DNA of 64,000 nt from positions 2,425,098-2,489,097 of the forward strand of contig NZ_LNYQ01000013.1 of the NCBI RefSeq assembly GCF_001467945.1, read 5' to 3'. Origin of the DNA: Legionella parisiensis (GTDB taxonomy: Bacteria; Pseudomonadota; Gammaproteobacteria; Legionellales; Legionellaceae). Under the pieces are notes generated by a model that ran no database searches, had not been told where the DNA came from, and saw only the letters and a list, made by a program, of their open reading frames with translations. Each line of letters opens with the position of its first letter. Within the stretch, counting starts at the first letter, position 1. Shown here piece after piece: positions 27,976-36,754 of this stretch. Made by a program: the position numbers and the translations under genes.

Positions 27976-28677
27976 GTGAAAAAGTGCATACTAAGTGTTT
28001 TACTATTTTTTGCAAGTACAGGACTGCATGCTGAAGCGATGCAGCCGCCTGAAATACTAACGTACAAAATAGAGCAACATATACGTAATGAGCTTTCTTC
28101 ATATAAAGAAGGAGTAATTCGCGTTAAAGCAGATAAAATTGATTCCCGGTTAAATCTCAAAGCATGTGCTGAAGAGCAATTGGTTGTTTTTAATCCCTAT
28201 CAGTCTCCTATTTTAAACACCAGTACTATGGGAATAAAATGCCAAGAAAATGACAATCATTGGTCTTTATACGTTCCTGTTAAAATAACTGTATTAAAAT
28301 CGATCTACGTAACAAAACGTGCTCTTATTAAAGGAACTCGACTCTCCAATGATGATATTTATCGAACAGAAATGGATGTACAAAGATTAAATCACGGCTA
28401 TTTTACTAAAAAGGATTTATTAATAGGGCAAATATGCAAACAAAATATTCCCCCGAATAGTCCGCTTAATCCGAATAATATAGAAGCAGCGAAATTGATT
28501 AATAAAGGAGAACATGTTTCTATTGTTGCTGGTGATAGCAATTTAACTGTAAGTATGGATGGTATTGCATTGGAAGAAGGCTCACTTGGTGAAACCATTA
28601 AAGTACGCAATCTTTCTTCCAAAAAAATTATTGAAGCTCAGATTACTGACTCAAAGAAAGTGAATGTTATTATTTAA
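27976..28677 (+). CDS. flgA: Flagellar P-ring assembly chaperone FlgA
   Basis: Periplasmic chaperone needed to build the flagellar P-ring around the rod; 233 residues. It has a signal peptide ending near LHA-EAM and a C-terminal SAF domain (about 115-230), with the usual ending of conserved beta-strands such as GETIKVRNLSSKKIIEAQI. I chose the GTG at 27976 with AGGAA about seven bases upstream, over a TTG one codon earlier. flgM and flgN follow after a 215-bp gap holding a repeat and a FliA-type promoter. Confidence 0.92.
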   Translation: MKKCILSVLLFFASTGLHAEAMQPPEILTYKIEQHIRNELSSYKEGVIRVKADKIDSRLNLKACAEEQLVVFNPYQSPILNTSTMGIKCQENDNHWSLYVPVKITVLKSIYVTKRALIKGTRLSNDDIYRTEMDVQRLNHGYFTKKDLLIGQICKQNIPPNSPLNPNNIEAAKLINKGEHVSIVAGDSNLTVSMDGIALEEGSLGETIKVRNLSSKKIIEAQITDSKKVNVII

Positions 28678-28698
28678 TAATAAAGATTACTTTCAGTA

Positions 28699-28812
28699 AC
28701 TTGAGCCAAAATCGCCTGCTTTTTGAATGCTGAAACATAGCTTAATCGAGTCGATGAGTTTCAACACGAAAAAATCAGCACTGCTTAGCCAAGATAATAG
28801 AAATGCAAACCC
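28699..28812. repeat. Dispersed element, family B, copy 1
   Basis: About 114 bp starting ACTTGAGCCAAAAT and ending TAGCCAAGATAATAGAAATGCAAACCC. It lies between flgA and the flgM promoter. Copies with the same ends are at 31511, 32241 and 47617; partial ones are at 35300 and 40310. Confidence 0.7.
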
Positions 28813-28833
28813 ACCCATTTAATTAAAATTTAC

Positions 28834-28860
28834 TAAAGATTTTTACAAAATAGCCGATAC
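28834..28860 (+). promoter_or_regulatory. Sigma-28 (FliA) promoter of flgM
   Basis: TAAA (28834-28837), exactly 15 bp, then GCCGATAC (28853-28860), matching the TAAA-N15-GCCGATAA consensus but for the last base. The flgM start is 33 bp on. Confidence 0.88.
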
Positions 28861-28892
28861 ATTTAGAAGTCGAACGTGATTGAGGATAAATT

Positions 28893-29180
28893 ATGTTTAA
28901 TCAAATCAGTGATGCAGTTTCTGTAAAAACTCCAGATACAGACAGTCGTTTAAAAATGAAACATCAAGAAAAAATCCAAAGTTTGATTGAGGATCCCTCA
29001 TCACATGTCAACATTAGTGATACTTCCAAACAGTTAGAAGCTATAAAAAACTCTCTTAAGGAAGTTGCTGAAATCAATGACGCTCGAGTTTTATATTTTA
29101 AATCTGAAATAGCACTTGGAAACTATCAGATTGATAGTGATAAAATTGCCATGAAAATATTAAATGTAGAACCTGCATAA
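28893..29180 (+). CDS. flgM: Anti-sigma-28 factor FlgM
   Basis: Binds and inhibits FliA until the hook is complete, when FlgM is exported; 95 residues. The C-terminal inhibitory helices (KNSLKEVAEINDARVLYFKS and the following SEIALGNYQIDSDKIAMKIL) match the family. The N-terminal 40 residues are polar and probably disordered, as usual. GAGGA lies ahead of the start. Its own FliA promoter gives negative feedback. flgN follows by 18 bp. Confidence 0.93.
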   Translation: MFNQISDAVSVKTPDTDSRLKMKHQEKIQSLIEDPSSHVNISDTSKQLEAIKNSLKEVAEINDARVLYFKSEIALGNYQIDSDKIAMKILNVEPA

Positions 29181-29198
29181 ATTCTAAGGGCAATAACT

Positions 29199-29687
29199 AT
29201 GGATCATAAAATACAAACATTGAGCGACCATTTGAAACAAGAAATTAATTGGATAGAATCACTCAATTCTTTGCTGGCTGAGGAAAAGGAAATTCTAACG
29301 TCCCGTGAATTTAACAAGCTTGAAGAATTTGCGAATAAAAAACAGGAATTATCGAATAATTTAGAAGAAAGTGCCAAACAACGCTTGCAACTCATTGACT
29401 ATACGAATCCCAATCAAGATATGAACCTCGTTTTAACTGAGTTTCTTAAAGAATGCACTGTTGAGGAAACACAACAAATCAATCAATTAAATACTAAGCT
29501 TGCAGAACTACTCACATGCTGTCGTGAATTAAATGCAGTAAATGGGCAAATAATAGCCAACAACCTTTATGTCCGTCAAGAAATTGTCAATACTCTGTCA
29601 GGAAATCAAGCAAATGCGGTTAGTGTTTATACTTCCAATGGAAATATTCAATCACCAAAAGACACTACACATCACCAAGAAGCCTAA
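29199..29687 (+). CDS. flgN: Flagellar export chaperone FlgN
   Basis: Cytoplasmic chaperone for the hook-filament junction proteins FlgK and FlgL; 162 residues. It is all helical, with a long N-terminal coiled coil (LNSLLAEEKEILTSREFNKL, then NKKQELSNNLEESAKQRL) and a less charged C-terminus. Sequence conservation in this family is low, and the call rests also on its position directly after flgM. Confidence 0.88.
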   Translation: MDHKIQTLSDHLKQEINWIESLNSLLAEEKEILTSREFNKLEEFANKKQELSNNLEESAKQRLQLIDYTNPNQDMNLVLTEFLKECTVEETQQINQLNTKLAELLTCCRELNAVNGQIIANNLYVRQEIVNTLSGNQANAVSVYTSNGNIQSPKDTTHHQEA

Positions 29688-29708
29688 AAAAATTGAGCAA
29701 AACTCTCT

Positions 29709-29735
29709 CTGGGTTGCAATGAAACTGCAACCCAG
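29709..29735 (+). terminator. Hairpin after flgN
   Basis: Perfect 10-bp stem CTGGGTTGCA/TGCAACCCAG with a 7-nt loop, 22 bp past the stop. A T-run appears only about 17 bp later, so efficiency is uncertain. Confidence 0.5.
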
Positions 29736-29817
29736 CAAAAATAGACCAATTTTTTTCTCAATAAAATATCAATATAAAAACCTTATTGGCTTTATTTAAT
29801 ACATAGCAATTGAAAAT

Positions 29818-30504
29818 ATGTATAATAAGTTAATTTTTTTCTTTGTGAATTCTATGAAATTTTTTTCAAAAAAATACGATCGAGCTACTGTAATTGAATT
29901 TTATTCTGATAAAACATCGCAAAATGATAGTGCCATTAAGGAAAATGCTAAAAATCTGTTAGGAATTCATTTTAAAGAAGAAAATCGATTAATATATTCT
30001 ACCACCCTTAATTATTTTCCTGATCTGAGCCAATTAACGTCACAATCCCATTTGCTTCTAGTTGGTCATGGTACAAAAGGGACATATAAGTTTTCCGATT
30101 GCGATGCAGACATGTTGGTAGAACGACTAGTAGAAGATTGTTCATTACAGGCAGTTAAACGACTCACCCTTGTCGCATGCCATCTTGGTGAAACCAAGGC
30201 ATTTATTGAAGAGCTGCAATTAAAACTGGCTAAAGAGAATATTTATACTGAAATAGCCGCCTATAAATCCTATTTGGTCATTGATAGTTCGGGACATCGC
30301 TGGATTGATTTGGGTGATGAATATGGACTAGTTAATGCAGGAAAACAAAAAATTGTTTTGGGTTGGGAAAATGCTGCTGGGAGCCCCTCCCCCAAGCAAA
30401 TTGTAGTGGTTGATACCAATGAAATTAATGCTTATTATGCAGACAACCAGGGAGGTGATATGGATGACGAGGCCAACATGGAGGAGCTCTTTCGCTTTGG
30501 GTAA
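29818..30504 (+). CDS. Clan CD-like cysteine protease candidate (caspase-fold pattern); effector candidate
   Basis: A 228-residue protein with no signal peptide. Residues 78-123 show the clan CD pattern: a beta-strand LLLVGHG with His84, then a charged helix, then LTLVACHLGE with Cys121. His-Gly and Ala-Cys after hydrophobic strands are the catalytic dyad context of MARTX C80, caspases and gingipains (known family features); the assignment here is inference. The tail is acidic (GGDMDDEANMEELF). A second frame carries on for 65 codons beyond the stop, suggesting a frameshift. The start is uncertain: ATG at 29818 or 29854, with no clear ribosome-binding site at either. Confidence 0.5.
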   Translation: MYNKLIFFFVNSMKFFSKKYDRATVIEFYSDKTSQNDSAIKENAKNLLGIHFKEENRLIYSTTLNYFPDLSQLTSQSHLLLVGHGTKGTYKFSDCDADMLVERLVEDCSLQAVKRLTLVACHLGETKAFIEELQLKLAKENIYTEIAAYKSYLVIDSSGHRWIDLGDEYGLVNAGKQKIVLGWENAAGSPSPKQIVVVDTNEINAYYADNQGGDMDDEANMEELFRFG

Positions 30505-30700
30505 GCAGGTGCGCACTACCTCAACAAATTGTCTTTACAGCAAGCGTAAACCAGGTTTTTCAGCCCAGATCTCTTTGAGCACGAAACAAACTGTTTTGCA
30601 AGCAAACAGCTACCATCTGCAGGCTGGCGCCGAGATTGTGAAGCCAGTACAGTATGAGTTTGCTTCTTTATACCAAAGCTACGCGCTACGACTCCATTAA
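30487..30700 (+). pseudogene. Possible frameshifted C-terminal extension of the clan CD-like protein
   Basis: In the +1 frame relative to the upstream gene, an open stretch overlaps its end and runs to the TAA at 30698-30700. It reads about 65 protein-like residues (GKQVRTTSTNCLYSKRKPGF and onward). There is no start codon with a ribosome-binding site of its own near 30500. It may be the lost C-terminus, or an unrelated short ORF. Confidence 0.35.
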
Positions 30701-30710
30701 AAACCGAGAT

Positions 30711-31454
30711 TTACTTCATGCGAAGAGCACCATCCAAACGGATCACTTCACCATTCATCATTCCATTTTCAATAATATGTGCAACTAATGAAGCAAATTC
30801 ATCGGGTTTACCAAAGCGTTTGGGGAAAGTCATGGTTGCCACTAAATTATCTTGTACTTCTTGTGGCATATTTAATAACATGGGTGTCGCTATTAATCCT
30901 GGGGCAATGGTATTTACGCGAATGGCGAACTGAGCGAGCTCTCGCGCAGCAGGTAAAGTCATTGCCACAACCCCACCTTTGGAAGCACTATATGCAGCTT
31001 GACCAATTTGTCCTTCAAATGCGGCAATAGAGGCAGTGTTAACAATAACACCACGTTCCTGGGAATTACTTTCTAAATCCAAGAGGGTCATTGCATGTGC
31101 TGCAACTCTCATTACATTGAAAGTACCAATAAGATTAACATCAATTACTTGTTTAAATGCAGCCAAAGGCATTGCCCCCTCTTTCCCAACAATACGCTTT
31201 GCGGGAGCAATTCCGGCGCAATTCACACAAACTCTCGGTGTTCCTAATTGTTCTATTGTTTGTTGCATCGCCTTTTCAACTGATTCATCACTGGTTACAT
31301 CACAACTGATAAATAAATCGGCTTCGCTTTGGCCATCTTCTTCTTTATCCCACACTACAACTCGCATTCCTCGCTTCTGTAAGTATTGAACACTTGCTTT
31401 GCCCATACCTGAGGCACCACCTGTAATCAAGGCGATTTGATTCGTAAAATTCAC
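30711..31454 (-). CDS. Short-chain dehydrogenase, 3-hydroxyacyl-CoA dehydrogenase type 2-like
   Basis: Classical SDR of 247 residues. It has the NAD motif TGGASGMGKA (about 11-20), CAGIAPAKR, and the catalytic Ser-Tyr-Lys in NTASIAAFEGQ and AAYSASKGG. The segment IAPGLIATPMLLNMPQ and overall layout match the 17-beta-HSD10 / short-chain 3-hydroxyacyl-CoA dehydrogenase group, suggesting a role in fatty-acid or branched-chain acid oxidation. The start is GTG with GGAGAG about eight bases upstream. A family B repeat separates it from the next gene. Confidence 0.85.
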   Translation of the reverse strand: MNFTNQIALITGGASGMGKASVQYLQKRGMRVVVWDKEEDGQSEADLFISCDVTSDESVEKAMQQTIEQLGTPRVCVNCAGIAPAKRIVGKEGAMPLAAFKQVIDVNLIGTFNVMRVAAHAMTLLDLESNSQERGVIVNTASIAAFEGQIGQAAYSASKGGVVAMTLPAARELAQFAIRVNTIAPGLIATPMLLNMPQEVQDNLVATMTFPKRFGKPDEFASLVAHIIENGMMNGEVIRLDGALRMK

Positions 31455-31510
31455 TATGTCTCTCCATAATTATAGATATTGTAGCAATCCAGGGGCTTTT
31501 TTTATTCACT

Positions 31511-31632
31511 AGCTTGAGACAAAACGGTAGGATTTTTGGGCACCGAAGAGCAGCATAAATGCTGTATGTGAGCATCGGAGTGCACAAAAATTAGTTCAGT
31601 CTGGCCAAAGTAGTAGAAATAAAAGCAAACCC
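31511..31632. repeat. Dispersed element, family B, copy 2
   Basis: About 122 bp from AGCTTGAGACAAAAC to TAGTAGAAATAAAAGCAAACCC, with an inner hairpin around GCAGCATAAATGCTGTATGTGAGC. It fills the gap between the SDR start and the isochorismatase stop. Confidence 0.75.
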
Positions 31633-32177
31633 TAAAAAAACTCCTTACTCAATTGTTTAAACTCAGAAGTCCCTGCCTTCCTTATCCATTCGAAAAATAC
31701 CATTTCTGTGGTAACCAAATGAATCCCTGCATGTTTCATTCGTTTCAATCCATATTTCATATTTTGTTCACCACGGCAACTCACTGCATCGGCAACAACA
31801 AAAACATCATATCCTGCATCTTTCATTTCTAGAGCGGTTTGTAAGACACAAACATGTGTTTCAATACCAATAAGAATTAATTGTTTTTTATGAAATTGCT
31901 TTAAGCGCTCCGCATATTTAGGCTCGCTCATGCAAGAAAAATTTACTTTATCAACAACACATTCTTGTTGATTAAAATAGGATTGAAACTGTTTCAAAGT
32001 TGTTCCAAGACCTTGTGGATATTGTTCACTCACTAGAATGGGCACATTAATGCGTTTGGCTAATTTTAAAAGCCATTCACAACGCGTGATAAATGCTTCA
32101 CTATCTAGTACGGCTGGTGTTAATTTTTCTTGCACATCAACCAATAATAAGAGTGAATCCTCTTTATTAAGTAACAT
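31632..32177 (-). CDS. Isochorismatase-like cysteine hydrolase
   Basis: Cytoplasmic hydrolase of 181 residues. The catalytic triad positions are visible: Asp in LLLVDVQEKL (about residue 14), a Lys in the middle region and the nucleophile Cys in IGIETHVCVLQTAL (about residue 113). The layout fits the YcaC/ISOC2 group of the superfamily rather than true isochorismatase. The substrate is unknown. AAGGAG lies seven bases before the start. Confidence 0.85.
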   Translation of the reverse strand: MLLNKEDSLLLLVDVQEKLTPAVLDSEAFITRCEWLLKLAKRINVPILVSEQYPQGLGTTLKQFQSYFNQQECVVDKVNFSCMSEPKYAERLKQFHKKQLILIGIETHVCVLQTALEMKDAGYDVFVVADAVSCRGEQNMKYGLKRMKHAGIHLVTTEMVFFEWIRKAGTSEFKQLSKEFF

Positions 32178-32240
32178 CCTTATTCTCCTTGGCGAATCAT
32201 TTGAAAGATCTTGAATTTAAAGCTCACTCTGTTCCATTTC

Positions 32241-32360
32241 GCTTGAGTCAAAATGACTTGATTTTCGAATACCGAAGCGCCGCATACATAGAATATGTGT
32301 AGCAATGAAGCGCAGAAAATCAGGTCAGTTTGGCTAAGAGAGTAGAAACAAAAACAGACC
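32241..32360. repeat. Dispersed element, family B, copy 3
   Basis: 120 bp from GCTTGAGTCAAAAT to TAGAAACAAAAACAGACC. Inner arms GACTTGATTTTC and GAAAATCAGGTC can pair. It lies between the isochorismatase-like and DegQ-like genes. Confidence 0.75.
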
Positions 32361-32430
32361 TTAATACCTGGGTGAGATGAATCACAAACCAAGCTGTAAG
32401 TACATCAGCGGATGAATTCCTAGTAAATCA

Positions 32431-33504
32431 CTAAACACCAGCGATATCAATTGTTTTCATTTTAACATCCATCTGCTTGTTATTTCGCTGAATAGATACA
32501 ATGACTTGCTCCCCAACTTTTATATCAGTAAGCATATTGTATAAAACATCATAGTTAGGAACTGCATGTCCATTCAATGCTACAATAATATCACCTAACT
32601 CGATATGTCCCCAAGCATCTCGGTGAGTACCTCGCAAATGAGCCTTAGCTGCAGGTGTATTGCGAATCACATCTGCGATTAATATTCCTTTGCGTATACC
32701 TAATCGCTGAGCAATACTCGGCGGAACACTTTGAATACCAATACCGGACAATACGACTCGCCCATTTTTAATAATTTGCGTCACGATACGATCAATATCA
32801 TCTGCTGGGACAGCGAAACCAATTCCTGCAGACGAACCTGATTGGGAATAAATCATCGTATTCATACCAATTAACTGTCCAGCACTATTCAATAATGGAC
32901 CGCCTGAATTGCCCGGATTAATTGGCGTATCTGTTTGAATCATATTACGAATGGTAACCCCGCCAATCCCTGGAACCTTTCTGCCCAAAGCAGAAATCAC
33001 ACCTTTAGATAAACTATGATCCAGTCCAAAAGGATTACCAATTGCAATTGCCTTTTGCCCTACCATGAGGTCATTAAGATGTACTATTTCAAACGGTTTG
33101 AATTCTTTTAACAGCGCTAAAGCTTGTGGTGATTCAATCTTTAATACAGCGATATCCTTACGTGGTTCTGCTCCGACTATCTTAACAGGAACAGTCAACT
33201 TGCCTAAAGTAATTGCCAATTTATCAGCGCCCTTAATCACGTGAAAATTGGTAACTATATACCCATTATTATTCCAGACAACTCCAGAACCAGCCCCGTC
33301 GGGTACTTGCCTTTTCTGTAATGATTTGTTGGTTACTGTTGCTAGTCTGTGAACATAAACTACCTTGGGGGATGCGTCATGAAAAACTTGTACAGTATTT
33401 TGCTCATCAGGAAGAAGGGAATTTACACTTGTACTATGTCCTGGTAAAGCCAGAATGGAGCATAGCATAAAAGTAATAAACCATAAAAAACGTTGTCTTG
33501 CCAT
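32431..33504 (-). CDS. DegQ/DegS-like periplasmic serine protease with one PDZ domain
   Basis: HtrA-family protease of 357 residues in the periplasm. A signal peptide or anchor lies at about residues 5-22. The trypsin triad is His88 (TNFHVI), Asp117 (RKDIAVL) and Ser200 (NPGNSGGPL). One PDZ domain follows (about 265-350, with GILIADVIRNTPA). A single PDZ and short N-terminus recall DegS, but several Legionella DegQ-like proteins also look like this. I chose the ATG at 33504, eight bases after GGAG, over an upstream reading with no ribosome-binding site. Confidence 0.9.
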   Translation of the reverse strand: MARQRFLWFITFMLCSILALPGHSTSVNSLLPDEQNTVQVFHDASPKVVYVHRLATVTNKSLQKRQVPDGAGSGVVWNNNGYIVTNFHVIKGADKLAITLGKLTVPVKIVGAEPRKDIAVLKIESPQALALLKEFKPFEIVHLNDLMVGQKAIAIGNPFGLDHSLSKGVISALGRKVPGIGGVTIRNMIQTDTPINPGNSGGPLLNSAGQLIGMNTMIYSQSGSSAGIGFAVPADDIDRIVTQIIKNGRVVLSGIGIQSVPPSIAQRLGIRKGILIADVIRNTPAAKAHLRGTHRDAWGHIELGDIIVALNGHAVPNYDVLYNMLTDIKVGEQVIVSIQRNNKQMDVKMKTIDIAGV

Positions 33505-33611
33505 CAATATATCTCCACCAATTAGGACCATAAGCGTGCATTTCTCCAAATGCACACGAATTGTAATATATAATGACAAAAATGTCACCAAATGATTCAG
33601 AAGAGTAATTT

Positions 33612-34520
33612 TCAAGCAAGTGTCAATGAGTGAGTTTTCTCTTGCTCTTTTTCTTCTTGATGAACATCATCATGCTGGCCATCTTGGCGTACTTTATTTT
33701 GTGGCTTAGCCTCCTTATGCACTAGATCTTCTTGTTTCTCAGGCACTGGATCATTGATTTCATGCTGTATTTTATCTACGTTCGCTCGTGCTACATTCTC
33801 TACTCGCGTTTGCACCAACGAAATTCCAGGAGTTACTGATACTCCAAAATATTGCATCAAAAATTGTATTGGCATCATAAGCATGTCTTTAAAAGTCATC
33901 GTTGATGCTTCCATACTTTTCACAGCTACAATTTCTGTATCATCGATATGGCGCAAATATACTTTTTCCAAGAGAGCGGAATGCTGTTTGTACACACTAT
34001 CCAAACTGGCATTTCGTGACTTTTCCTGATTCAAAAGATATCTTTGAAAATCAGTATGCGCATCCCATAGAGAAGCTCTTCTTTCCTGTAGTTCTTTGAG
34101 TTCACTATCATAGAATGCTATCTTATGATCAATTTCTTCTCTTAATCGATCACACGCAGTTTTCCGCTCAGATGAAACTGTCCCACTAACTATTGAGTCT
34201 GACTCTTTAACAATAACTTTGGCATAACGCTCAACCAACTCTGTTTTTTTATTTAAAATCTCTTCAATTTTAGTATCTATATATCTGATAGCATCTTTAT
34301 TAGCACCTAGCACTTGATAATGGGAATCAAAGCGCTTCTCATTTTGCATTTGTGCGCGGATTTGCTCCAGTTCCATTACTTCTTGAGTCAATGCCCTGCT
34401 TTGTGCCTGATCATTTAACTGCTTGTCTCGACTTAACAGGATTTGTCTTATAAACGCCGCCAAAATAACAACAGTTCCCAATCCTGCAGTGCAAATAAGT
34501 GCTATACTGACTGGCTCCAT
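33612..34520 (-). CDS. Membrane-anchored coiled-coil protein, unknown function
   Basis: A 302-residue protein with one N-terminal transmembrane helix (about 6-28), then long charged coiled coil (35-190), a short moderately hydrophobic stretch (MPIQFLMQYFG, about 215-225) and a Glu/Gln/His-rich disordered tail (HDDVHQEEKEQEK). No family is recognised. AAGGAG precedes the start. It follows the 34531 gene by 10 bp, so both are probably made together. Confidence 0.65.
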   Translation of the reverse strand: MEPVSIALICTAGLGTVVILAAFIRQILLSRDKQLNDQAQSRALTQEVMELEQIRAQMQNEKRFDSHYQVLGANKDAIRYIDTKIEEILNKKTELVERYAKVIVKESDSIVSGTVSSERKTACDRLREEIDHKIAFYDSELKELQERRASLWDAHTDFQRYLLNQEKSRNASLDSVYKQHSALLEKVYLRHIDDTEIVAVKSMEASTMTFKDMLMMPIQFLMQYFGVSVTPGISLVQTRVENVARANVDKIQHEINDPVPEKQEDLVHKEAKPQNKVRQDGQHDDVHQEEKEQEKTHSLTLA

Positions 34521-34530
34521 GTCAACTCCT

Positions 34531-35187
34531 TTAATTGGACAAATGAATCAATTGAGTATGAATTTCAATAGCAAAATACTGACTAAATGTTTGAAGCGAA
34601 TCAATCAATGGCCATTGATCGGGCTGACCTGACATACGACTCATCGCTTCTGCAAAAATGGAAATGTAGTTCTCTTTGATATAGGGTTTTATCTCAGTCA
34701 AATTAGAAAAATTTTTCACCAAAGCAGTAGCGTTTTCTTCCAGGTGAGATAACTCTATTTTTTCAATAACTCCGTCCAAATTATCTTGGTCTTCCATGGT
34801 TTTTTTAATCCAGTTGAGTAAAGCCACGCGAGGCTTAATGAACAGTAATTGATGACTTGTTTCTATTGAGGGCTCCATTAAAACAATGTGGTTGTGCAAT
34901 TCAAATTTAAAGCAACAAAGAAAATCAAGAAAATTAGTTTCAATTTCATTGCGTGCTTTATCACCCAACCAACGACAAATTTCATGACGAAACATTGTTG
35001 AAAAATGCTTTTCTATTTCATCCAGAGTTGCATCATCTGAGTTTTGCTTCTGCAATACATATGCGGTGTTATCAATTTGTAATAATCTAAGATCAGGTAA
35101 CTTTGCTTCAGGTAATTGCGAAGCAAGAAATGATAAAAAAACAGCTGTAGGTTTTAATACCACAATTTCATGTTGGTGGTCGTGCAT
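34531..35187 (-). CDS. Soluble helical protein, unknown function, partner of the 33612 gene
   Basis: A 218-residue cytoplasmic protein with no signal or membrane helix. It begins with a His-rich MHDHQHEI and continues with mixed helices and some strands; a Trp/Cys-rich centre (CRWLGDK, FLCCFKFEL) is notable. No family is recognised. AAGGAG lies five bases before the start. It is the first gene of a two-gene unit with the membrane/coiled-coil protein, so the two products may bind each other. Confidence 0.65.
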   Translation of the reverse strand: MHDHQHEIVVLKPTAVFLSFLASQLPEAKLPDLRLLQIDNTAYVLQKQNSDDATLDEIEKHFSTMFRHEICRWLGDKARNEIETNFLDFLCCFKFELHNHIVLMEPSIETSHQLLFIKPRVALLNWIKKTMEDQDNLDGVIEKIELSHLEENATALVKNFSNLTEIKPYIKENYISIFAEAMSRMSGQPDQWPLIDSLQTFSQYFAIEIHTQLIHLSN

Positions 35188-35784
35188 CGATCTCTCCTTA
35201 GATTTGACCTAAATCACTCACCAACAAATTACAGCATGCACCTAAGCATTGAACCTGCAAGCATTCTAAAGATCTTTTTTGCTCAGTGGCATTCAATTCG
35301 TGGGAGCTGTTTATGTTTCTACTATCTTGGCCAACTGTCCATTCGATTCAAGCTAGAGAAATAAAAACTGACCCCATTTTAAAATTAAAAAAATCTTAAA
35401 AAAACTCACATCGTCAATGCATTTAGTGAATTCGCTACAATCCTTTAGCAAATGATTCAGCTGATTTGACTCATCCTGAGTACAACAAGTGCCCCTATTT
35501 AAAACGATAGACTATATATCGACACTTAGCGAGTCATCTTTAATTTTTTCATCAAATAGCTGAAGATCACGAGCTATTTTTATCATCTAACTTATAATGT
35601 TTTTATTAACTCATTGAAATTTAAATATTTTTTATGTATCGCCACGCCATATCTAAGCAATTGCTTATTCCAGAAAGAATGGTACTCAAGTATTAAATCA
35701 AGGGCCAATTAAGAACATGGTGTTTATTTTTAATACCAATTGAAATACAATAAATCTTTATTTAGGATTATCGAAGTCATTATT
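35188..35784. other. Intergenic stretch without a gene
   Basis: About 600 bp between divergent genes. It holds a partial family B element (reverse orientation, about 35300-35360, with TTTCTACTATCTTGGCCAACTG) and AT-rich sequence. No convincing ORF or promoter was picked out. Confidence 0.6.
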
Positions 35785-36696
35785 ATGCAAAACAAATTAG
35801 AAACATCGCCTCAAATTGAAGAAACGCAGAAAAAACGAATTCAACTTTTATCCAAAGTTCAACAACTTCCGACTAAGGAATTAAACGAATGCTTCGCATT
35901 TTGGTTAGGAAATGATCCCATTAAAAAAGGAGATCTGGAATCCTATAAAACAGATAAGCCTTTTGTTTTTGTAGGAACCTCTATTTTTGGTGCCGTTGCT
36001 TTGGCTTGTGATCTAGGGGAAAAAGTAAGTTGTATTCCGCAAGTAATTATTGTTGACTTAAGTCCACAAGTTGCAAACAGTTGGGATTTAATTAAAACAT
36101 ATTTTGGTTCAAGTACTGAAACTTCTCCAACATCATTTGTTAATGGCTTTATTCAATTTTTAAAGGAAAAAAACATACACCAATTTTCTATGGATATTTA
36201 TGATGATGAATCATTTCAACAATTGCGTCACTTACTTATGGATCTAATGGAAAAATATGGTTTTACACGTGTTAAAGAGATGACCAATGATGCAATTATT
36301 CTAAAACAAAGCTGGGCACATAAAGAAACGTTCCAACAAATTCGCGAAGTCTATGCTGATTTAAATATTTATGCTTATCCTTCTAATATTATTCATAGTA
36401 TTGGCGATTTGAAAACTCAAAAGGATGTTGCACAGTGTGTTGAAATTCTAAAGCCCGTTTTGTCAATTCAAACAAATTTGGATAATGGCGAACCCCAAAA
36501 AGTTCATTTAATTGAAAATAACACTACATTATCAATTATGAGAGCTTTAGGCCCAGGCCCTTTTCTTAAGGAAGAGGAACAATTACAATTTAATAATGAG
36601 TTTTATACTACTGATTCAAGTTCATTCTTTTATCAACCCGCTAAGAAACAAGAAACAAAAAGCCCTCATCAACTCACTGTACAAGATATAATTTAA
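35785..36696 (+). CDS. Unknown soluble protein; effector candidate
   Basis: A 303-residue protein with no signal peptide or membrane helix. I use the ATG of MQNKLETSPQ; a longer TTG-initiated reading adds 15 residues. The region FVFVGTSIFGAVALACDLGE followed by VIIVDLSPQVANSW looks like two strands of a Rossmann-type fold with an acidic loop, which could be a nucleotide or SAM site. This is a weak inference. The tail is polar and Glu/Gln-rich (LKEEEQLQ, KKQETK). No family is recognised. Confidence 0.6.
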   Translation: MQNKLETSPQIEETQKKRIQLLSKVQQLPTKELNECFAFWLGNDPIKKGDLESYKTDKPFVFVGTSIFGAVALACDLGEKVSCIPQVIIVDLSPQVANSWDLIKTYFGSSTETSPTSFVNGFIQFLKEKNIHQFSMDIYDDESFQQLRHLLMDLMEKYGFTRVKEMTNDAIILKQSWAHKETFQQIREVYADLNIYAYPSNIIHSIGDLKTQKDVAQCVEILKPVLSIQTNLDNGEPQKVHLIENNTTLSIMRALGPGPFLKEEEQLQFNNEFYTTDSSSFFYQPAKKQETKSPHQLTVQDII

Positions 36697-36754
36697 AGAG
36701 ACTAATACAATACTCAAGTGAAACCACGAGTACGTATCATTTAAATGGATATTA

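Noticed and set aside
31345-31587. Minus-strand ORF over the family B repeat upstream of the SDR gene
   Set aside because: It runs through the repeat and the SDR start in another frame with no ribosome-binding site.
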